Shown one piece after another: positions 1 through 9,052 of a DNA stretch of 64,000 bases (its first letter is position 1; every line of letters starts with the position of its first letter). A program made the translations under genes and the position numbers. This DNA is from Helicobacteraceae bacterium. Lineage in GTDB: Bacteria > Campylobacterota > Campylobacteria > Campylobacterales > SZUA-545. The notes beneath the pieces are model-generated. The model worked only from the letters and a program-made list of their open reading frames with translations, was not told the DNA's origin and did no database searches. The stretch is from NCBI GenBank assembly GCA_031288475.1, contig JAITRJ010000034.1, positions 1 through 64,000 of the forward strand. The letters run 5' to 3'.

Positions 1-1020
1 ACTGCCGCGCCGATTCGCCTGTTTTTTGCAAAGTTCAGGATTGGCGTCATATCCATATAAACCGCACTTATCAAGCAAAACCCGCGCGGCGTTTTTGCGG
101 CAGGAAGGCGGGAAGCTGATCAGTCAGAGGCGTCCGGTTTCACGCTGCCGAAAGACAGTTGAAACTGCGGTAACAGCGCACAGCAACCACAGGATCAAAC
201 AATCAGCAGTTCCTCCTTCGCGCTCCATTCAGTCAGAGGCGTCCGGTTTCACGCTGCCGAAAGGAGGGCGGCGGTTAATGAACTATACTTAGCTAGATGT
301 AATCCAATCAGCCCCCCGCCTTCACCCTTTGCGGCAGCAAAGGCAGAGAAACGGGGGCAGGGAGCAGTATGGAAAGACAAACTTAACATTTGGAGTTCCA
401 CAGAAAAGAAAAGCATTGTGAGACCAGAAGAGCTTAAAGCCCGCGTCCGCGTGCCGTACTGAGAGTTGGCGTGGTCAAAATAAACCGTTTTGCTGCCCTG
501 CGTACCTGATGTTCTCTTGAACTCGGCTCCCGTATCATTCAAAGCCGCTGAGACTTTCAAACATTCCGCGATCAGCGCTGTTGAGCGCAGCGATCGTTAT
601 TTGCTCAACGCGGCACAATCAGCAGTTCCTCCCTGCGCCGGCAAGCGTGGAGTACGCGCCTGCTGTTTTGCTTCGCAATGGAGGACACAAGCGCGACGTT
701 AAGTTTCGCTTTGAACGGACGCAGGCGCTGGTTGTTTGCCACCGTCAAGAGTTCGCCTGCCCCGAATCTTCGTTCGCTGGACAGCGTGCGGTCTCTATTT
801 TCGTTCGCGGATCGCTCGTTAAACAATCTCGTTTGCCGTTTAAAGCCTTGCCGCGTACGGTACTCCAAAATCAAAAAGCCGCGTTTCATACTTCTGCCTC
901 TGCGGTCGCAAGCAGATAAAGCGCCCCATCCGCGAACGTTTGCCGCCGCCTTTTCAGTCATTATGAAAGCGCATGGCGCGGCAATCTGGAAAACGCGCGG
1001 GGCAGCGGGGATTTTGCCGG
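1..1020. other. gene-poor stretch with no convincing gene
   Basis: Open frames exist on both strands, but all are short, arginine- and alanine-rich, mutually overlapping and lack good ribosome binding sites. I recognise no protein family. The stretch carries a 34-bp direct repeat (121-154 and 230-263). It also holds a 17-bp repeat, CAATCAGCAGTTCCTCC, at 200-216 and 616-632. It looks like decayed accessory DNA next to the small minus-strand gene pair that follows. Confidence 0.5.
121..263. repeat. 34-bp direct repeat pair
   Basis: Positions 121-154 and 230-263 are identical over 34 bases (each begins CAGTCAGAGG and ends GCCGAAAG), offset by 109 bp. A second short repeat (200-216 and 616-632) starts inside this interval. 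Two copies are too few for a CRISPR array. A duplicated fragment left by decay of a mobile or paralogous element is the simplest reading. Confidence 0.75.
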
Positions 1021-1224
1021 TTACTCACACCGCGGGGCGGCATTTGTCCGCGTGATGAACTGAAGCCGCTCAATTCGCCGCTGAAGAATACTGATTGTCA
1101 TCTGTGCTTTTGAGAGCGTCTCTTTGTTATGCTCTCTTTCGGCGCGCATAGCGTTTATCCTGATAAGCGTTTGGGAAAGTTTTTCACTTTCAGAGCAGAG
1201 CAGTTCTTTAAGCGTTTCAGCCAT
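1021..1224 (-). CDS. small coiled-coil protein, unknown function
   Basis: This is a 67-residue product starting MAETLKELLC. It is mostly charged heptad-like helix (residues about 5-55, Lys/Glu/Arg alternating with Leu/Ile), so a short coiled coil is likely. The start overlaps the stop of the upstream 97-residue gene by 8 nt (ATGGCTGA, 1217-1224), and AAGGA lies just upstream of the ATG, so the two should be translationally coupled. I do not recognise the family. The context suggests an accessory subunit of a plasmid- or element-borne module. Confidence 0.45.
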   Translation of the reverse strand: MAETLKELLCSESEKLSQTLIRINAMRAEREHNKETLSKAQMTISILQRRIERLQFITRTNAAPRCE

Positions 1225-1510
1225 AGTTTTCCTTTTTTCGTTTTTTTCTTACCCAGCCGTTGCGTTTTAAAAACGCGTCGTATAAATCGCCGAACTCCCG
1301 CGCCAGAAAGTCGCGGTAAGCGCGGTCAGAGACTTTGATGCCAACCTCGCTTAGCACCTCGATCTGTTCTCTTATGCTCAAGTTGCCCTCAATCATCTTC
1401 AAAAGACTCTCCCTGACGCCCAAAAGCCTGCTTCGTTTGTGATAGCGCAGTTCCTCCTCTTTGAGTTTCAGCCGTTCGTCAATGATTCGGTTTAGTTTGT
1501 TTGGGGTCAT
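1217..1510 (-). CDS. small basic protein, possibly mobilisation-accessory-like
   Basis: This is a 97-residue, strongly basic protein. Residues about 45-75 (SIREQIEVLSEVGIKVSDRA) have the shape of a helix-turn-helix/recombinase-like segment. The same shape occurs in accessory mobilisation proteins of the TraK/MobC kind (start-of-helix, LxxxGIxVS, then an aromatic-rich helix). This is pattern recognition only. It overlaps the next gene by 8 nt and is preceded by two overlapping micro-ORFs (4 and 8 nt overlaps). Family assignment is low confidence; that it is a real gene is moderately likely. Confidence 0.45.
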   Translation of the reverse strand: MTPNKLNRIIDERLKLKEEELRYHKRSRLLGVRESLLKMIEGNLSIREQIEVLSEVGIKVSDRAYRDFLAREFGDLYDAFLKRNGWVRKKRKKENYG

Positions 1511-1551
1511 ATTTTCTTTATATGTCCTCGAAACAGTTGTAAATCATACAT
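1507..1551 (-). CDS. 14-codon micro-ORF upstream of the 97-residue gene
   Basis: ATG at 1551 reads 14 codons (MYDLQLFRGHIKKI) and stops at 1507. The stop overlaps the next ATG as ATGA (1507-1510). AAGGA sits at a suitable distance upstream. It may be a leader peptide or a coupling ORF, or simply chance. The support is the overlap geometry, not similarity. Confidence 0.25.
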   Translation of the reverse strand: MYDLQLFRGHIKKI

Positions 1552-1579
1552 AAGTTTCCTTAAATATGCTGTAAATCAT
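1544..1579 (-). CDS. 11-codon micro-ORF, first of an overlapping chain
   Basis: ATG at 1579 reads 11 codons (MIYSIFKETYV) and stops at 1544. It overlaps the next micro-ORF by 8 nt (ATGTATGA). AGAGGA lies upstream. The decamer ATGATTTACA occurs here (1570-1579, minus) and again inside the second micro-ORF (1538-1547), 32 bp apart, so it could instead be a pair of operator half-sites for a repressor. Confidence 0.22.
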   Translation of the reverse strand: MIYSIFKETYV

Positions 1580-1797
1580 TTCTTATTCCTCTGAAAAGTT
1601 GCTTTATCTACTTTTTACGCCCTCAATATATCGGCAAATATAGGGGTATTCACAGGGACAATACAGCAAAATACAGTCCAAACTATGGAACTTATACGGA
1701 AGATTTATTGCGAGCGGCTGCGCTGCCGGTTAAGTAGCGGGCAGGCTTGCCGCTTAACGGCGCATTGGGTAAAATCGCGGCTTCTGAAAGGGCAACT

Positions 1798-4368
1798 ATG
1801 GAGATTCGCAGATCGTATCTGGAGTTTTTCGCGGGCAAGAATCACGTAATAGCGCCGTCTTCGCCGCTCGTACCAAGCGATCCGACGCTGCTGTTCACAA
1901 ACGCGGGAATGGTTCAGTTTAAACCGGTATTTACGGGGGAAGTGCCGCCGCCGCAGCCTCCCAGAGCCGCCACCAGTCAGGTCTGCATCCGCGCGGGAGG
2001 CAAGCACAACGATCTGGAAAACGTCGGCTATACGGCGCGCCACCATACGATGTTTGAGATGCTTGGCAATTTCAGCTTCGGCGACTATTTCAAGAAAGAG
2101 GCGATCTCCTACGCGTGGGAGTTTCTGACAGGATCGCTCAATCTGCCCAAAGAGAGGCTCTACATATCCATTCACGAAAGCGACGACGAGGCGGAGGCGA
2201 TCTGGCTCGGTTATGTGCCAAAAGAGCGGATCGGGCGTTTTGGCGATAAGGACAACTTCTGGCAGATGGGCGAAGTTGGACCGTGCGGTCCGTGCAGCGA
2301 GATCTACTACGATCAAGGCGCCGATCGGTTTGGATCAGGCGAGGATTACTTCGGCGGCGACGGGGATCGTTTTCTGGAAGTGTGGAATCTTGTCTTTATG
2401 CAGTATAACCGCGATGAGAAAGGGACGCTTCATCCGCTGCCGAAGCCGTCTATTGACACAGGAATGGGGCTGGAAAGGATCACGGCGGTTAAGGAAGGGG
2501 TTTTCAGCAACTACGACAGCTCGCTGTTCCGCCCGCTGCTTGACGAAATCTCCCGCGTTACTAAAAAACCTTACGATCCGCGAAGCGGCTCCAGCCACCG
2601 CGTGATCGCCGATCACCTCCGTTCGGTCGCGTTTCTTCTGGCGCAGGGCGTAAGCTTTGATAACGAGGGAAGAGGGTATGTCCTGCGCCGAATTCTGCGC
2701 CGCGCCGCGCGGCACGGCTATCTTTTAGGCGTAAAGGAGCCTTTTTTGTATCGTCTTAACGCCGTGCTTGCCGAGCAGATGAAGGATAGCTACCCGTATC
2801 TTCTGGAACAGCAGGGCAGTGTAAGCGATCAGATCAAAGCGGAGGAAGCGCGTTTTTTTGCCACGCTTGTAAGCGGAATGAAGCTCTTTGAGACGGAGCT
2901 GGAAAAGAGCGGCGCGATCTTCAGCGGCGAGAGCGCGTTTAAGCTGTACGACACCTACGGATTTCCGCTCGATCTCACGCAGGATATGCTTCGCGCTCAC
3001 AATATCAGGCTGGATACGGAAGGGTTTGACCGCGCGATGAAACGGCAGAAAGAGACCGCGAAAGCGGCTTGGAAAGGCAGCGGCGACAAGAGCGCGCAGG
3101 GTGATTTCGGAGCGCTGATCGAGGAGTTTGGGTTAAACGTCTTTGTCGGTTATGATACGCTTGAGACGGAGAGCCGCCTGCTGGCGCTGCTGGATCAGAA
3201 CCGCAAAAAAACCAGCCGGCTTGAGGCGGGAGAGATCGGTTTCGCGCTGTTGGATAAAACGCCGCTTTATGCCACAAGCGGCGGGCAGGTTGGCGACTGC
3301 GGCGCTCTTAAGATCGGCGATCGCGCGGTTGCGATTGTTCTTCAGACCGACAAATACTTCGGGCTGAACATTTCTAAAATCGCCGTGAAAGAGTCGATTG
3401 AGGCGGGCGCACCGGTTTTGGCCGAAGTCGCAAGATTTCGCCGACTCCTCACCGAACGTCACCACAGCGCGGCGCACCTGCTTCACTCGGCTTTGATCGA
3501 AACGCTGGGAGAAAACACGACGCAGGCGGGCAGTGAGGTAAGCGGCGAACGGCTCAGATTTGACTTCAGCTATCCGAAGGCTCTTTCGAAAGAGCAGCTT
3601 GACGAGATTGAAAACAGGGTAAACGAGATGATCTTCGCGGCGATCGATTCCGTTGTCGAGGAACTGCCGATTGAAGAGGCGAAAAAGCGGGGCGCGAAAG
3701 CGCTTTTCAGTGAGAAATACGGAGAGATGGTGCGCGTTGTCAGCTTCGGCGGCGAGAGCGTGGAATTCTGCGGCGGAACGCATGTGAAAAACACGTCGCA
3801 TATCGGCGCGTTCGCAATCATAAAGGAAAGCGGAGTAAGCGCGGGGGTACGGCGTATTGAGGCGGCGGCTGCTTCAGCGGCGCTAAGCTATTTCAAAGAG
3901 ATAAGAAACAGTTACGATCAGGCCGTTGGAGCGCTTAAAACAAAAGATATTTCATCGGCGATAGCGAAGTTAATACACGAGAATAAAAAGCTGCAAAAAG
4001 AGAGCGGTAAAAGTCAAAGCGGAAAAGAGATCGCCATCGTTGAGATTGGCGGCGTAATACTTGCCGTTGATACGATACCGTACGGTAACCCCAAAGAGAC
4101 GATTGACGATCTTAAAAATCGATTCAACCGTATCGCGGCGACTGTTTTTTGCATAAACGGCGGCAAGGTTTCGGCTGCCGCGGGGACAAAAAACGTACCC
4201 TTTGACGCCGATAAGTGGCTTTCGAGTACGTTAAGCGCCTTTGGCGGCAAGAGCGGCGGGCGCGGCGATTTCGCGAGCGGAGGCGGAATAGCGCCCGGAT
4301 TGGTCGAAGATGCCAAAAAACTGGCGCTGGAGTCTGCGAAAGAGGCGATCAAAAAGAAACCAGGCTGA
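1798..4368 (+). CDS. alaS: alanyl-tRNA synthetase
   Basis: Charges tRNA-Ala in the cytoplasm and edits mis-charged Ser/Gly. The open frame begins upstream, but ATG 1798 with GAAAGGG before it gives the expected N-terminus MEIRRSYLEFF and 856 residues, a normal length. The class II core carries HHTMFEMLGNFSFGDYF near residues 80-97. The editing domain has the zinc ligands HHSAAH near 555 and CGGTH near 657. The C-terminal DHHA1-type part is glycine-rich (GGKSGGRGDFASGGG). Stands alone on the plus strand ahead of a BioF-like gene. Confidence 0.97.
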   Translation: MEIRRSYLEFFAGKNHVIAPSSPLVPSDPTLLFTNAGMVQFKPVFTGEVPPPQPPRAATSQVCIRAGGKHNDLENVGYTARHHTMFEMLGNFSFGDYFKKEAISYAWEFLTGSLNLPKERLYISIHESDDEAEAIWLGYVPKERIGRFGDKDNFWQMGEVGPCGPCSEIYYDQGADRFGSGEDYFGGDGDRFLEVWNLVFMQYNRDEKGTLHPLPKPSIDTGMGLERITAVKEGVFSNYDSSLFRPLLDEISRVTKKPYDPRSGSSHRVIADHLRSVAFLLAQGVSFDNEGRGYVLRRILRRAARHGYLLGVKEPFLYRLNAVLAEQMKDSYPYLLEQQGSVSDQIKAEEARFFATLVSGMKLFETELEKSGAIFSGESAFKLYDTYGFPLDLTQDMLRAHNIRLDTEGFDRAMKRQKETAKAAWKGSGDKSAQGDFGALIEEFGLNVFVGYDTLETESRLLALLDQNRKKTSRLEAGEIGFALLDKTPLYATSGGQVGDCGALKIGDRAVAIVLQTDKYFGLNISKIAVKESIEAGAPVLAEVARFRRLLTERHHSAAHLLHSALIETLGENTTQAGSEVSGERLRFDFSYPKALSKEQLDEIENRVNEMIFAAIDSVVEELPIEEAKKRGAKALFSEKYGEMVRVVSFGGESVEFCGGTHVKNTSHIGAFAIIKESGVSAGVRRIEAAAASAALSYFKEIRNSYDQAVGALKTKDISSAIAKLIHENKKLQKESGKSQSGKEIAIVEIGGVILAVDTIPYGNPKETIDDLKNRFNRIAATVFCINGGKVSAAAGTKNVPFDADKWLSSTLSAFGGKSGGRGDFASGGGIAPGLVEDAKKLALESAKEAIKKKPG

Positions 4369-4473
4369 CAGGCTTTCGGCGCGGATTGCGCCCGCGATCC
4401 AGTGGGGATTGAAAGGTCATAGGCGCGTTGCGTTAGAATCAGCGCGGATTAGCGTTTTGCGCGGAGCGGAAAG

Positions 4474-5544
4474 ATGTACGAAAAGGAACTTTTGGCGCTG
4501 AGGAAAAGCGGACGCTTCAGGACGCGCCGCGTGTTTGATCCGTCACTTGTTGATCTGGCGAGCAACGATTATCTGGGTTTGGCGCACAACAGAAATTTGT
4601 TTGATCGCGCAGCGCGTCTTGTTTCAAAGGGAAGTTACTTCTCTCCGAAGGCTTCGCAGCTCGTCAATGGATACAACCGCATCCACAGAAATTTTGAGCG
4701 CTACATAGCGTCGATCAACGGCTTTGAAGCCGCTACCGTCGTTGGGAGCGGATTTCTGGGCAACTTGTCGCTTTTTGAGGCGTTGCCTCGCAAAGGCGAT
4801 CTGTTGATCATTGACGAGGAATACCACGCAAGCGGAGTGCTTGCGGCGAAGACAACGCGGGGGCAGATTAAGTTTTTCGCTCACAACAACGCGGAGGATC
4901 TTCTGCGCGGATTGCGATCGAAGGCAAAGCGGGTCTTTGTCGCCGTGGAAGGAGTTTATTCAATGAGCGGCGAGAGGGTGAGCGCCGCCGTTTTGGAGGC
5001 GGTCAGAAACGCGCGCGCGACGCTGATCGTCGACGAGGCGCATTCAAGCGGCACGATTGGGGATCGGCTTTTGGGAGTGCTGGAGGGGTACGGAACGCAA
5101 AACGTCATAAAACTTGGAACGTTAGGCAAGGCGTACGGCAGTTACGGCGCTTATATTTTATCAAGCCGCGAGACGGCGGAGTTTCTACTCAACCGCGCCA
5201 AACCGATCATCTACTCAACCGCGCCAAGCCTCTTTGACATAGCCTACGCTTACGAGGCGGCGAAATTTATACAAAGACGGCGCGAAGCGATCTCCGGACG
5301 CATTAAGAACGCGCGATTAACGGCGCGCGAAGCTGGGATGTATACGGAGTCGCTGATTCTGCCCGTAAAAGTTTCAAGCGACCGTATGGCAATTCACGCG
5401 CAGAAGGCGTTGCTTAAGGAGGGTTTTCTTGTAGGCGCGATCCGCAGGCCAACCGTAAAAACCCCGCAGCTAAGGGTGATATTGCGCGAGAATCAAAAGA
5501 CATTAAGCCGCTTTTTTAAGTCTCTGAAGAGTATTATTGATTAA
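4474..5544 (+). CDS. bioF: 8-amino-7-oxononanoate synthase-like PLP enzyme
   Basis: 356-residue alpha-oxoamine synthase. PLP lysine is K219 in TLGKAYGSYGAY, preceded by the cofactor aspartate in VDEAHSSGTIG near residue 190. The N-terminal LASNDYLGLA motif is typical of BioF/KBL-type enzymes. In biotin synthesis BioF condenses pimeloyl-ACP/CoA with alanine. No other biotin gene is nearby, so a related acyl-CoA:amino-acid condensation cannot be excluded. ATG 4474 is preceded by GAGCGGAAAG. It lies 105 bp after alaS and 35 bp before creD. Confidence 0.8.
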   Translation: MYEKELLALRKSGRFRTRRVFDPSLVDLASNDYLGLAHNRNLFDRAARLVSKGSYFSPKASQLVNGYNRIHRNFERYIASINGFEAATVVGSGFLGNLSLFEALPRKGDLLIIDEEYHASGVLAAKTTRGQIKFFAHNNAEDLLRGLRSKAKRVFVAVEGVYSMSGERVSAAVLEAVRNARATLIVDEAHSSGTIGDRLLGVLEGYGTQNVIKLGTLGKAYGSYGAYILSSRETAEFLLNRAKPIIYSTAPSLFDIAYAYEAAKFIQRRREAISGRIKNARLTAREAGMYTESLILPVKVSSDRMAIHAQKALLKEGFLVGAIRRPTVKTPQLRVILRENQKTLSRFFKSLKSIID

Positions 5545-5579
5545 AAACGGGATATATAGAGGCAGGGGAGAGGCTCAAA

Positions 5580-6911
5580 TTGGACGTTCAGAAAATTCAG
5601 AAGAAGCTTGGCGGTGAATACACGTTCAGGGTGTTGCTGCTGGTTTTTTTAATACTGATCATTCTGTTTCCTCTGGGGCTGATCATTGATATTGTCGAGG
5701 ATCGCTCGCAAACCGCCGCTTACGCTGAAATGGACATTATGAAGGCGTGGGGCGGAATGCTGACAGAGGCTGGACCGGTTATTACCATTCCCGCTCTCAG
5801 AAACGAGACGATCGTAAAAAAAATGGAAGATGGCAAGAGTAAAGTAGAGCGGGTCAATACACCATTTACTTTTACGATCGCGCCGAAAAATCTGACGATC
5901 TCGGCTGATCTTAATACCGAAATACGCAAACGCGGCATTTTTTCCGTCCCTCTCTTCTACGGCACGCTGACGCTGAAGGGCAGCTTCGATCCGGCTCTCG
6001 CGCTTGAAGCCGTGCAGCCCGGCGAGAAGCTTAATTTTTCGCAGGCGGAGATGTTCGTGTATTTTGGCGATCTCAAAGGTGTCCGCGCGATAAAATCCGC
6101 GAAATGGAGCGATAAAGAGCTGTTTTTTCAGCCCGGCGGAAGTTCCGACCTCTTTTATGGAAGCAAATCCATATTTGCCGCGCTTAAAGGATTTGAAAAC
6201 AAAGAGATGGCTTTTGAGATCAGCTTTGACATTCAGGGCGGGCAGTCTCTGCGTTTTGCCCCCATAGCGCAGAACACAAAAACAGTTGCCGCTTCCGACT
6301 GGGGATCGCCATCGTTTCAGGGGAGTTTTCTGCCGACCGGATCGCATATTACGGATAACAGCTTTTCCGCCGAGTGGAATATAAACTATCTGAGCCGCGA
6401 AGTTCCACTTTTCTGGCGCGATGGCATATCTCTGAGCGAATCGATGTTCGGCGTTGATTTTTACCGCGCGATCGACACCTATTCGCTTAATACCCGCGCC
6501 GTAAAGTACGCGATTTTGATTGTGATCGTACCGTTTCTGACGCTTTTTCTGCTGGAAATTGTTGCCAAGGTACGCATTCACCCTGTGCCATACCTGCTTT
6601 GCGGCGTCGGCAACGCGGTTTTCTATCTGCTGCTGCTCTCGCTGTCGGAACAGATCGCATTTTACGCCGCTTACCTTATTGCCGCCGCCGCTGTGGTCGC
6701 GCTGCTTGCGCTGTACGCCCGGTCGCTGCTGCCCACTTGGACTAAAGCGGGTTTTATGGGCTTTGCGGTTTTGCTCTCCTACCTTCTGCTGTATGCGGTT
6801 CTTAACGCGGAAAGTTACGCGCTTTTAATAGGATCGCTTGTAACCTTCGCTACAATCGCGTTTGTTATGTTTATGACGCGGAACGTAGACTGGTATGGAG
6901 AAAAGCCATAG
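5580..6911 (+). CDS. creD: CreD family inner-membrane protein
   Basis: 443 residues, TTG start at 5580 behind GGGGAGAGG. One N-terminal membrane segment (about 20-42) is followed by a roughly 260-residue beta-rich extracytoplasmic domain and a C-terminal cluster of about five or six membrane segments (about 305-435). This is the CreD architecture. CreD belongs to the CreBC regulon in enterobacteria and is linked to envelope integrity; its molecular role is not known. No creB or creC here. Followed by two more membrane or envelope genes, which suggests an envelope-related operon. Confidence 0.8.
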   Translation: MDVQKIQKKLGGEYTFRVLLLVFLILIILFPLGLIIDIVEDRSQTAAYAEMDIMKAWGGMLTEAGPVITIPALRNETIVKKMEDGKSKVERVNTPFTFTIAPKNLTISADLNTEIRKRGIFSVPLFYGTLTLKGSFDPALALEAVQPGEKLNFSQAEMFVYFGDLKGVRAIKSAKWSDKELFFQPGGSSDLFYGSKSIFAALKGFENKEMAFEISFDIQGGQSLRFAPIAQNTKTVAASDWGSPSFQGSFLPTGSHITDNSFSAEWNINYLSREVPLFWRDGISLSESMFGVDFYRAIDTYSLNTRAVKYAILIVIVPFLTLFLLEIVAKVRIHPVPYLLCGVGNAVFYLLLLSLSEQIAFYAAYLIAAAAVVALLALYARSLLPTWTKAGFMGFAVLLSYLLLYAVLNAESYALLIGSLVTFATIAFVMFMTRNVDWYGEKP

Positions 6912-6932
6912 CCGGAATATAAAAGGAAAAGG

Positions 6933-8213
6933 ATGAAGACGCCGATCGATTGGCTTAAAAAAGAGGTGCCCGTGTGGGTAAAGGAAGCGCTGATAACGCG
7001 GGAAAGCGGCGAAAGGCTTCTGGCGCGTTACGAAAGCGCCGCAAAAAAGAACTATTCAGTCATTATTCTTTCTATTCTGGGAGCAGGGCTGATCGGGCTT
7101 GGGATCATCTCTGTCTTCGCTTCAAACTGGGAACATATTCCGCGCGTCGCTAAAGCGGGGATCGCGCTTATTCTGCTGCTGGGCGCGCAGGCGGTTTTGA
7201 TTTTTGGACGGGTAAAGCACAAAGAGAGCCTGAGTTTTTCCGAAGCGGGTACGCTATTTCTGCTGATCGCCTTTACGGGGGCGCTGGCAATAGTCGCTCA
7301 AACCTACCATCTTGGCGGTAATCTGTACGATTTTGTAAAAACCGTCGTCCTGCTGTCGATCGCGCTGATATATATATTTAACTCTGTGACAGTCGCGTTT
7401 GTTTTATGGTGGGTTATCGTTGGATTACTGGATTACACAGCCAATGTACACGGCGTTTTTTACGATCCGTTGATATGGCTTCTGTTTCTTATCTGGCTGC
7501 CGTGGTATATTCAGAGGTTCGTCAGAGCTCCCTACAGTTCCATAACACATGCTTTCAACGTATCAGTGGCGATTGGTGTTGTTTCGTTTCTCAATTTATC
7601 ACTAGTCCACTACGGCTACGGCGCGAGTGAATCGGATATATTGATTCTCAATATGGCGTTCGCGGGCATTATCTGGATTGTCTACAGGCTGATTTACAGC
7701 TCCGATCTGGGCGGGTTTAACAGGGTTGGTGACGAGATTTCTAAATTGGTGCTGTGTCTTTTTATGCTTGTTTTAAGTTCTTTCAGCGAGAGTACCTCCG
7801 GTCGATACTATATGTCCTATCAGTTAAGCGCGCAGACGGCGTTTTTCTTATTTTTGCTCGTCGTGCTGCTCGGCGTTTATGTCTATAGGAAAAGAGACGA
7901 GCTCGTATATCTGATTATTCCCGTATTTACGATTTTTACGTGGCTTCTTATCTCTGCGTCTTTCGAGCACACGGACGTACTGTTTTCATTGTATACAGTT
8001 TTGACAGGAGTTGTGCTTCTTGTCTTTGGCGCGAGGCGAAATAGCCTCGTTCAGGCGAATCAGGGGCTGATTCTGATTGTTGTGCTGGCGTTGATCAAGT
8101 TTGTTGATTCTGAGCTAAGCCTTCTTTACAAGGGGATTGCGTTTATACTTGTCGGAATCGGTTTTTTCTCAATCAATATCGCCATTAAAAAACTGATGGG
8201 GGCGCGGCAATGA
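6933..8213 (+). CDS. DUF2157-type polytopic membrane protein
   Basis: 426 residues. The soluble helical N-terminus (1-55, with the WLKKEVPVWVKEALIT start seen in DUF2157 proteins) is followed by about ten to twelve hydrophobic segments, including the SVFASNWEHIPRVAK loop near residue 65 that is characteristic of the family. ATG 6933 is preceded by AAAAGGAAAAGG. It overlaps the next gene by 4 nt (ATGA, 8210-8213). DUF2157 and GDYXXLXY proteins commonly sit together; the role is unknown. Confidence 0.78.
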   Translation: MKTPIDWLKKEVPVWVKEALITRESGERLLARYESAAKKNYSVIILSILGAGLIGLGIISVFASNWEHIPRVAKAGIALILLLGAQAVLIFGRVKHKESLSFSEAGTLFLLIAFTGALAIVAQTYHLGGNLYDFVKTVVLLSIALIYIFNSVTVAFVLWWVIVGLLDYTANVHGVFYDPLIWLLFLIWLPWYIQRFVRAPYSSITHAFNVSVAIGVVSFLNLSLVHYGYGASESDILILNMAFAGIIWIVYRLIYSSDLGGFNRVGDEISKLVLCLFMLVLSSFSESTSGRYYMSYQLSAQTAFFLFLLVVLLGVYVYRKRDELVYLIIPVFTIFTWLLISASFEHTDVLFSLYTVLTGVVLLVFGARRNSLVQANQGLILIVVLALIKFVDSELSLLYKGIAFILVGIGFFSINIAIKKLMGARQ

Positions 8214-8779
8214 AAGCGAAAGTTATATGGATCATCCTTGGAGCGGCGCTTTCTTTACAGATCGCCGCCCTTATATATCAGGTGGTTTATTACGAGTCGG
8301 TTCTGGCATACGGCAAGACAATCGCGCTGCGGATACGACCGATTGATCCGTACAGCCCCTTTACGGGGCGCTATGTTAATTTGCGTTTGGACGGCTTTTA
8401 TATGGAAATGCCGAAGGGCGTTAAGTGCCGCGATCGCAAGTGCGAGTTAAAGCTTTTTCTCACCTTTAAGGAGAACGACGGCATAAGCGAACCGGATGAA
8501 GTGCTGACCGCGCCGCCGCCGGACGATCGAGCGTATCTGCTGATGAAGGGGACAGGAATGTCGGGTAACGTACATTTTGATTATCCGTTTGATCGCTTTT
8601 ATATGAAAGAGGAGAAGGCAAAGCGCGTAGACCGCGACAGCCGCATCCTCAACGCCGGCGAAGCCGTCGTGATCGTTAAGGCGCTTGGCGGAAAAGGAGT
8701 CGTTGAAAATGTACTTATAAGCGGCGTTCCTATCTCCCAATATATTGACGAGCTGGAGGATTACGACAGCTATGAGTAA
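8210..8779 (+). CDS. GDYXXLXY-type membrane-anchored protein
   Basis: 189 residues. N-terminal membrane anchor (about 5-25), then an extracytoplasmic beta domain that starts with the family signature region: here RIRPIDPYSPFTGRYVNLRL, where the usual (G/R)GDYVxLxY is altered to GRYVNLRL. Overlaps the DUF2157 gene by 4 nt, as expected for this pair, and in turn overlaps a 55-codon ORF by 8 nt. Function unknown; an envelope role is inferred only from topology and from the neighbouring creD. Confidence 0.72.
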   Translation: MKAKVIWIILGAALSLQIAALIYQVVYYESVLAYGKTIALRIRPIDPYSPFTGRYVNLRLDGFYMEMPKGVKCRDRKCELKLFLTFKENDGISEPDEVLTAPPPDDRAYLLMKGTGMSGNVHFDYPFDRFYMKEEKAKRVDRDSRILNAGEAVVIVKALGGKGVVENVLISGVPISQYIDELEDYDSYE

Positions 8780-8939
8780 TAAGACGCGCGTTTCAGCCAT
8801 CTTTTTGCTCACCGGGCTAACGTTGCCTGTTGTATATTTTTCGTGGTTCAACGGCCGGCGGATAAGGTTGTACGCCTCCGTATGGCTCAAAAGAATTATT
8901 TCAGACATTTCCAATTCCCAGACCAAACAGCCAGATTAG
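8772..8939 (+). CDS. small single-span membrane protein, possibly truncated
   Basis: ATG 8772 overlaps the previous stop by 8 nt (ATGAGTAA), the same geometry as several real junctions in this window. The 55-residue product begins MSNKTRVSAIFLLTGLTLPV, with one membrane segment and a positively charged follow-up. Its last 20 or so codons run into sequence that in another frame belongs to a restriction-enzyme scrap (from about 8890). The gene may therefore be the 5' part of a third operon member cut by an insertion or deletion. Confidence 0.35.
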   Translation: MSNKTRVSAIFLLTGLTLPVVYFSWFNGRRIRLYASVWLKRIISDISNSQTKQPD

Positions 8940-9052
8940 AACAAAGAGTAGAAAAAATATTGCAAAGTAAAGACTATGAAGCAATTGATAAAATTGTATA
9001 TGATCTGTATAAATTATCGCCAGAAGGAATCGAATTTATTGAAACCCGGTAA
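8843..9052 (+). pseudogene. C-terminal scrap of a restriction/modification enzyme
   Basis: From about 8890 the frame reads QKNYFRHFQF, then LEQRVEKILQ, then IDKIVYDLYKLSPEGIEFIE to the stop at 9052. The last stretch is the hallmark C-terminus of Eco57I/TaqI-like type II(G) restriction-modification proteins ([IL]DxxVYxLYxL[ST]xEExxxxE). Nothing upstream encodes the rest of such an enzyme, so this is a truncated remnant. A second scrap of the same kind lies tail-to-tail on the other strand (9036-9242). Confidence 0.55.

Noticed and set aside
605-961. 118-codon minus-strand frame and its plus-strand rivals near 600-1050
   Set aside because: Arg-rich, no family, no ribosome binding site, mutually overlapping; typical of non-coding GC-balanced DNA.
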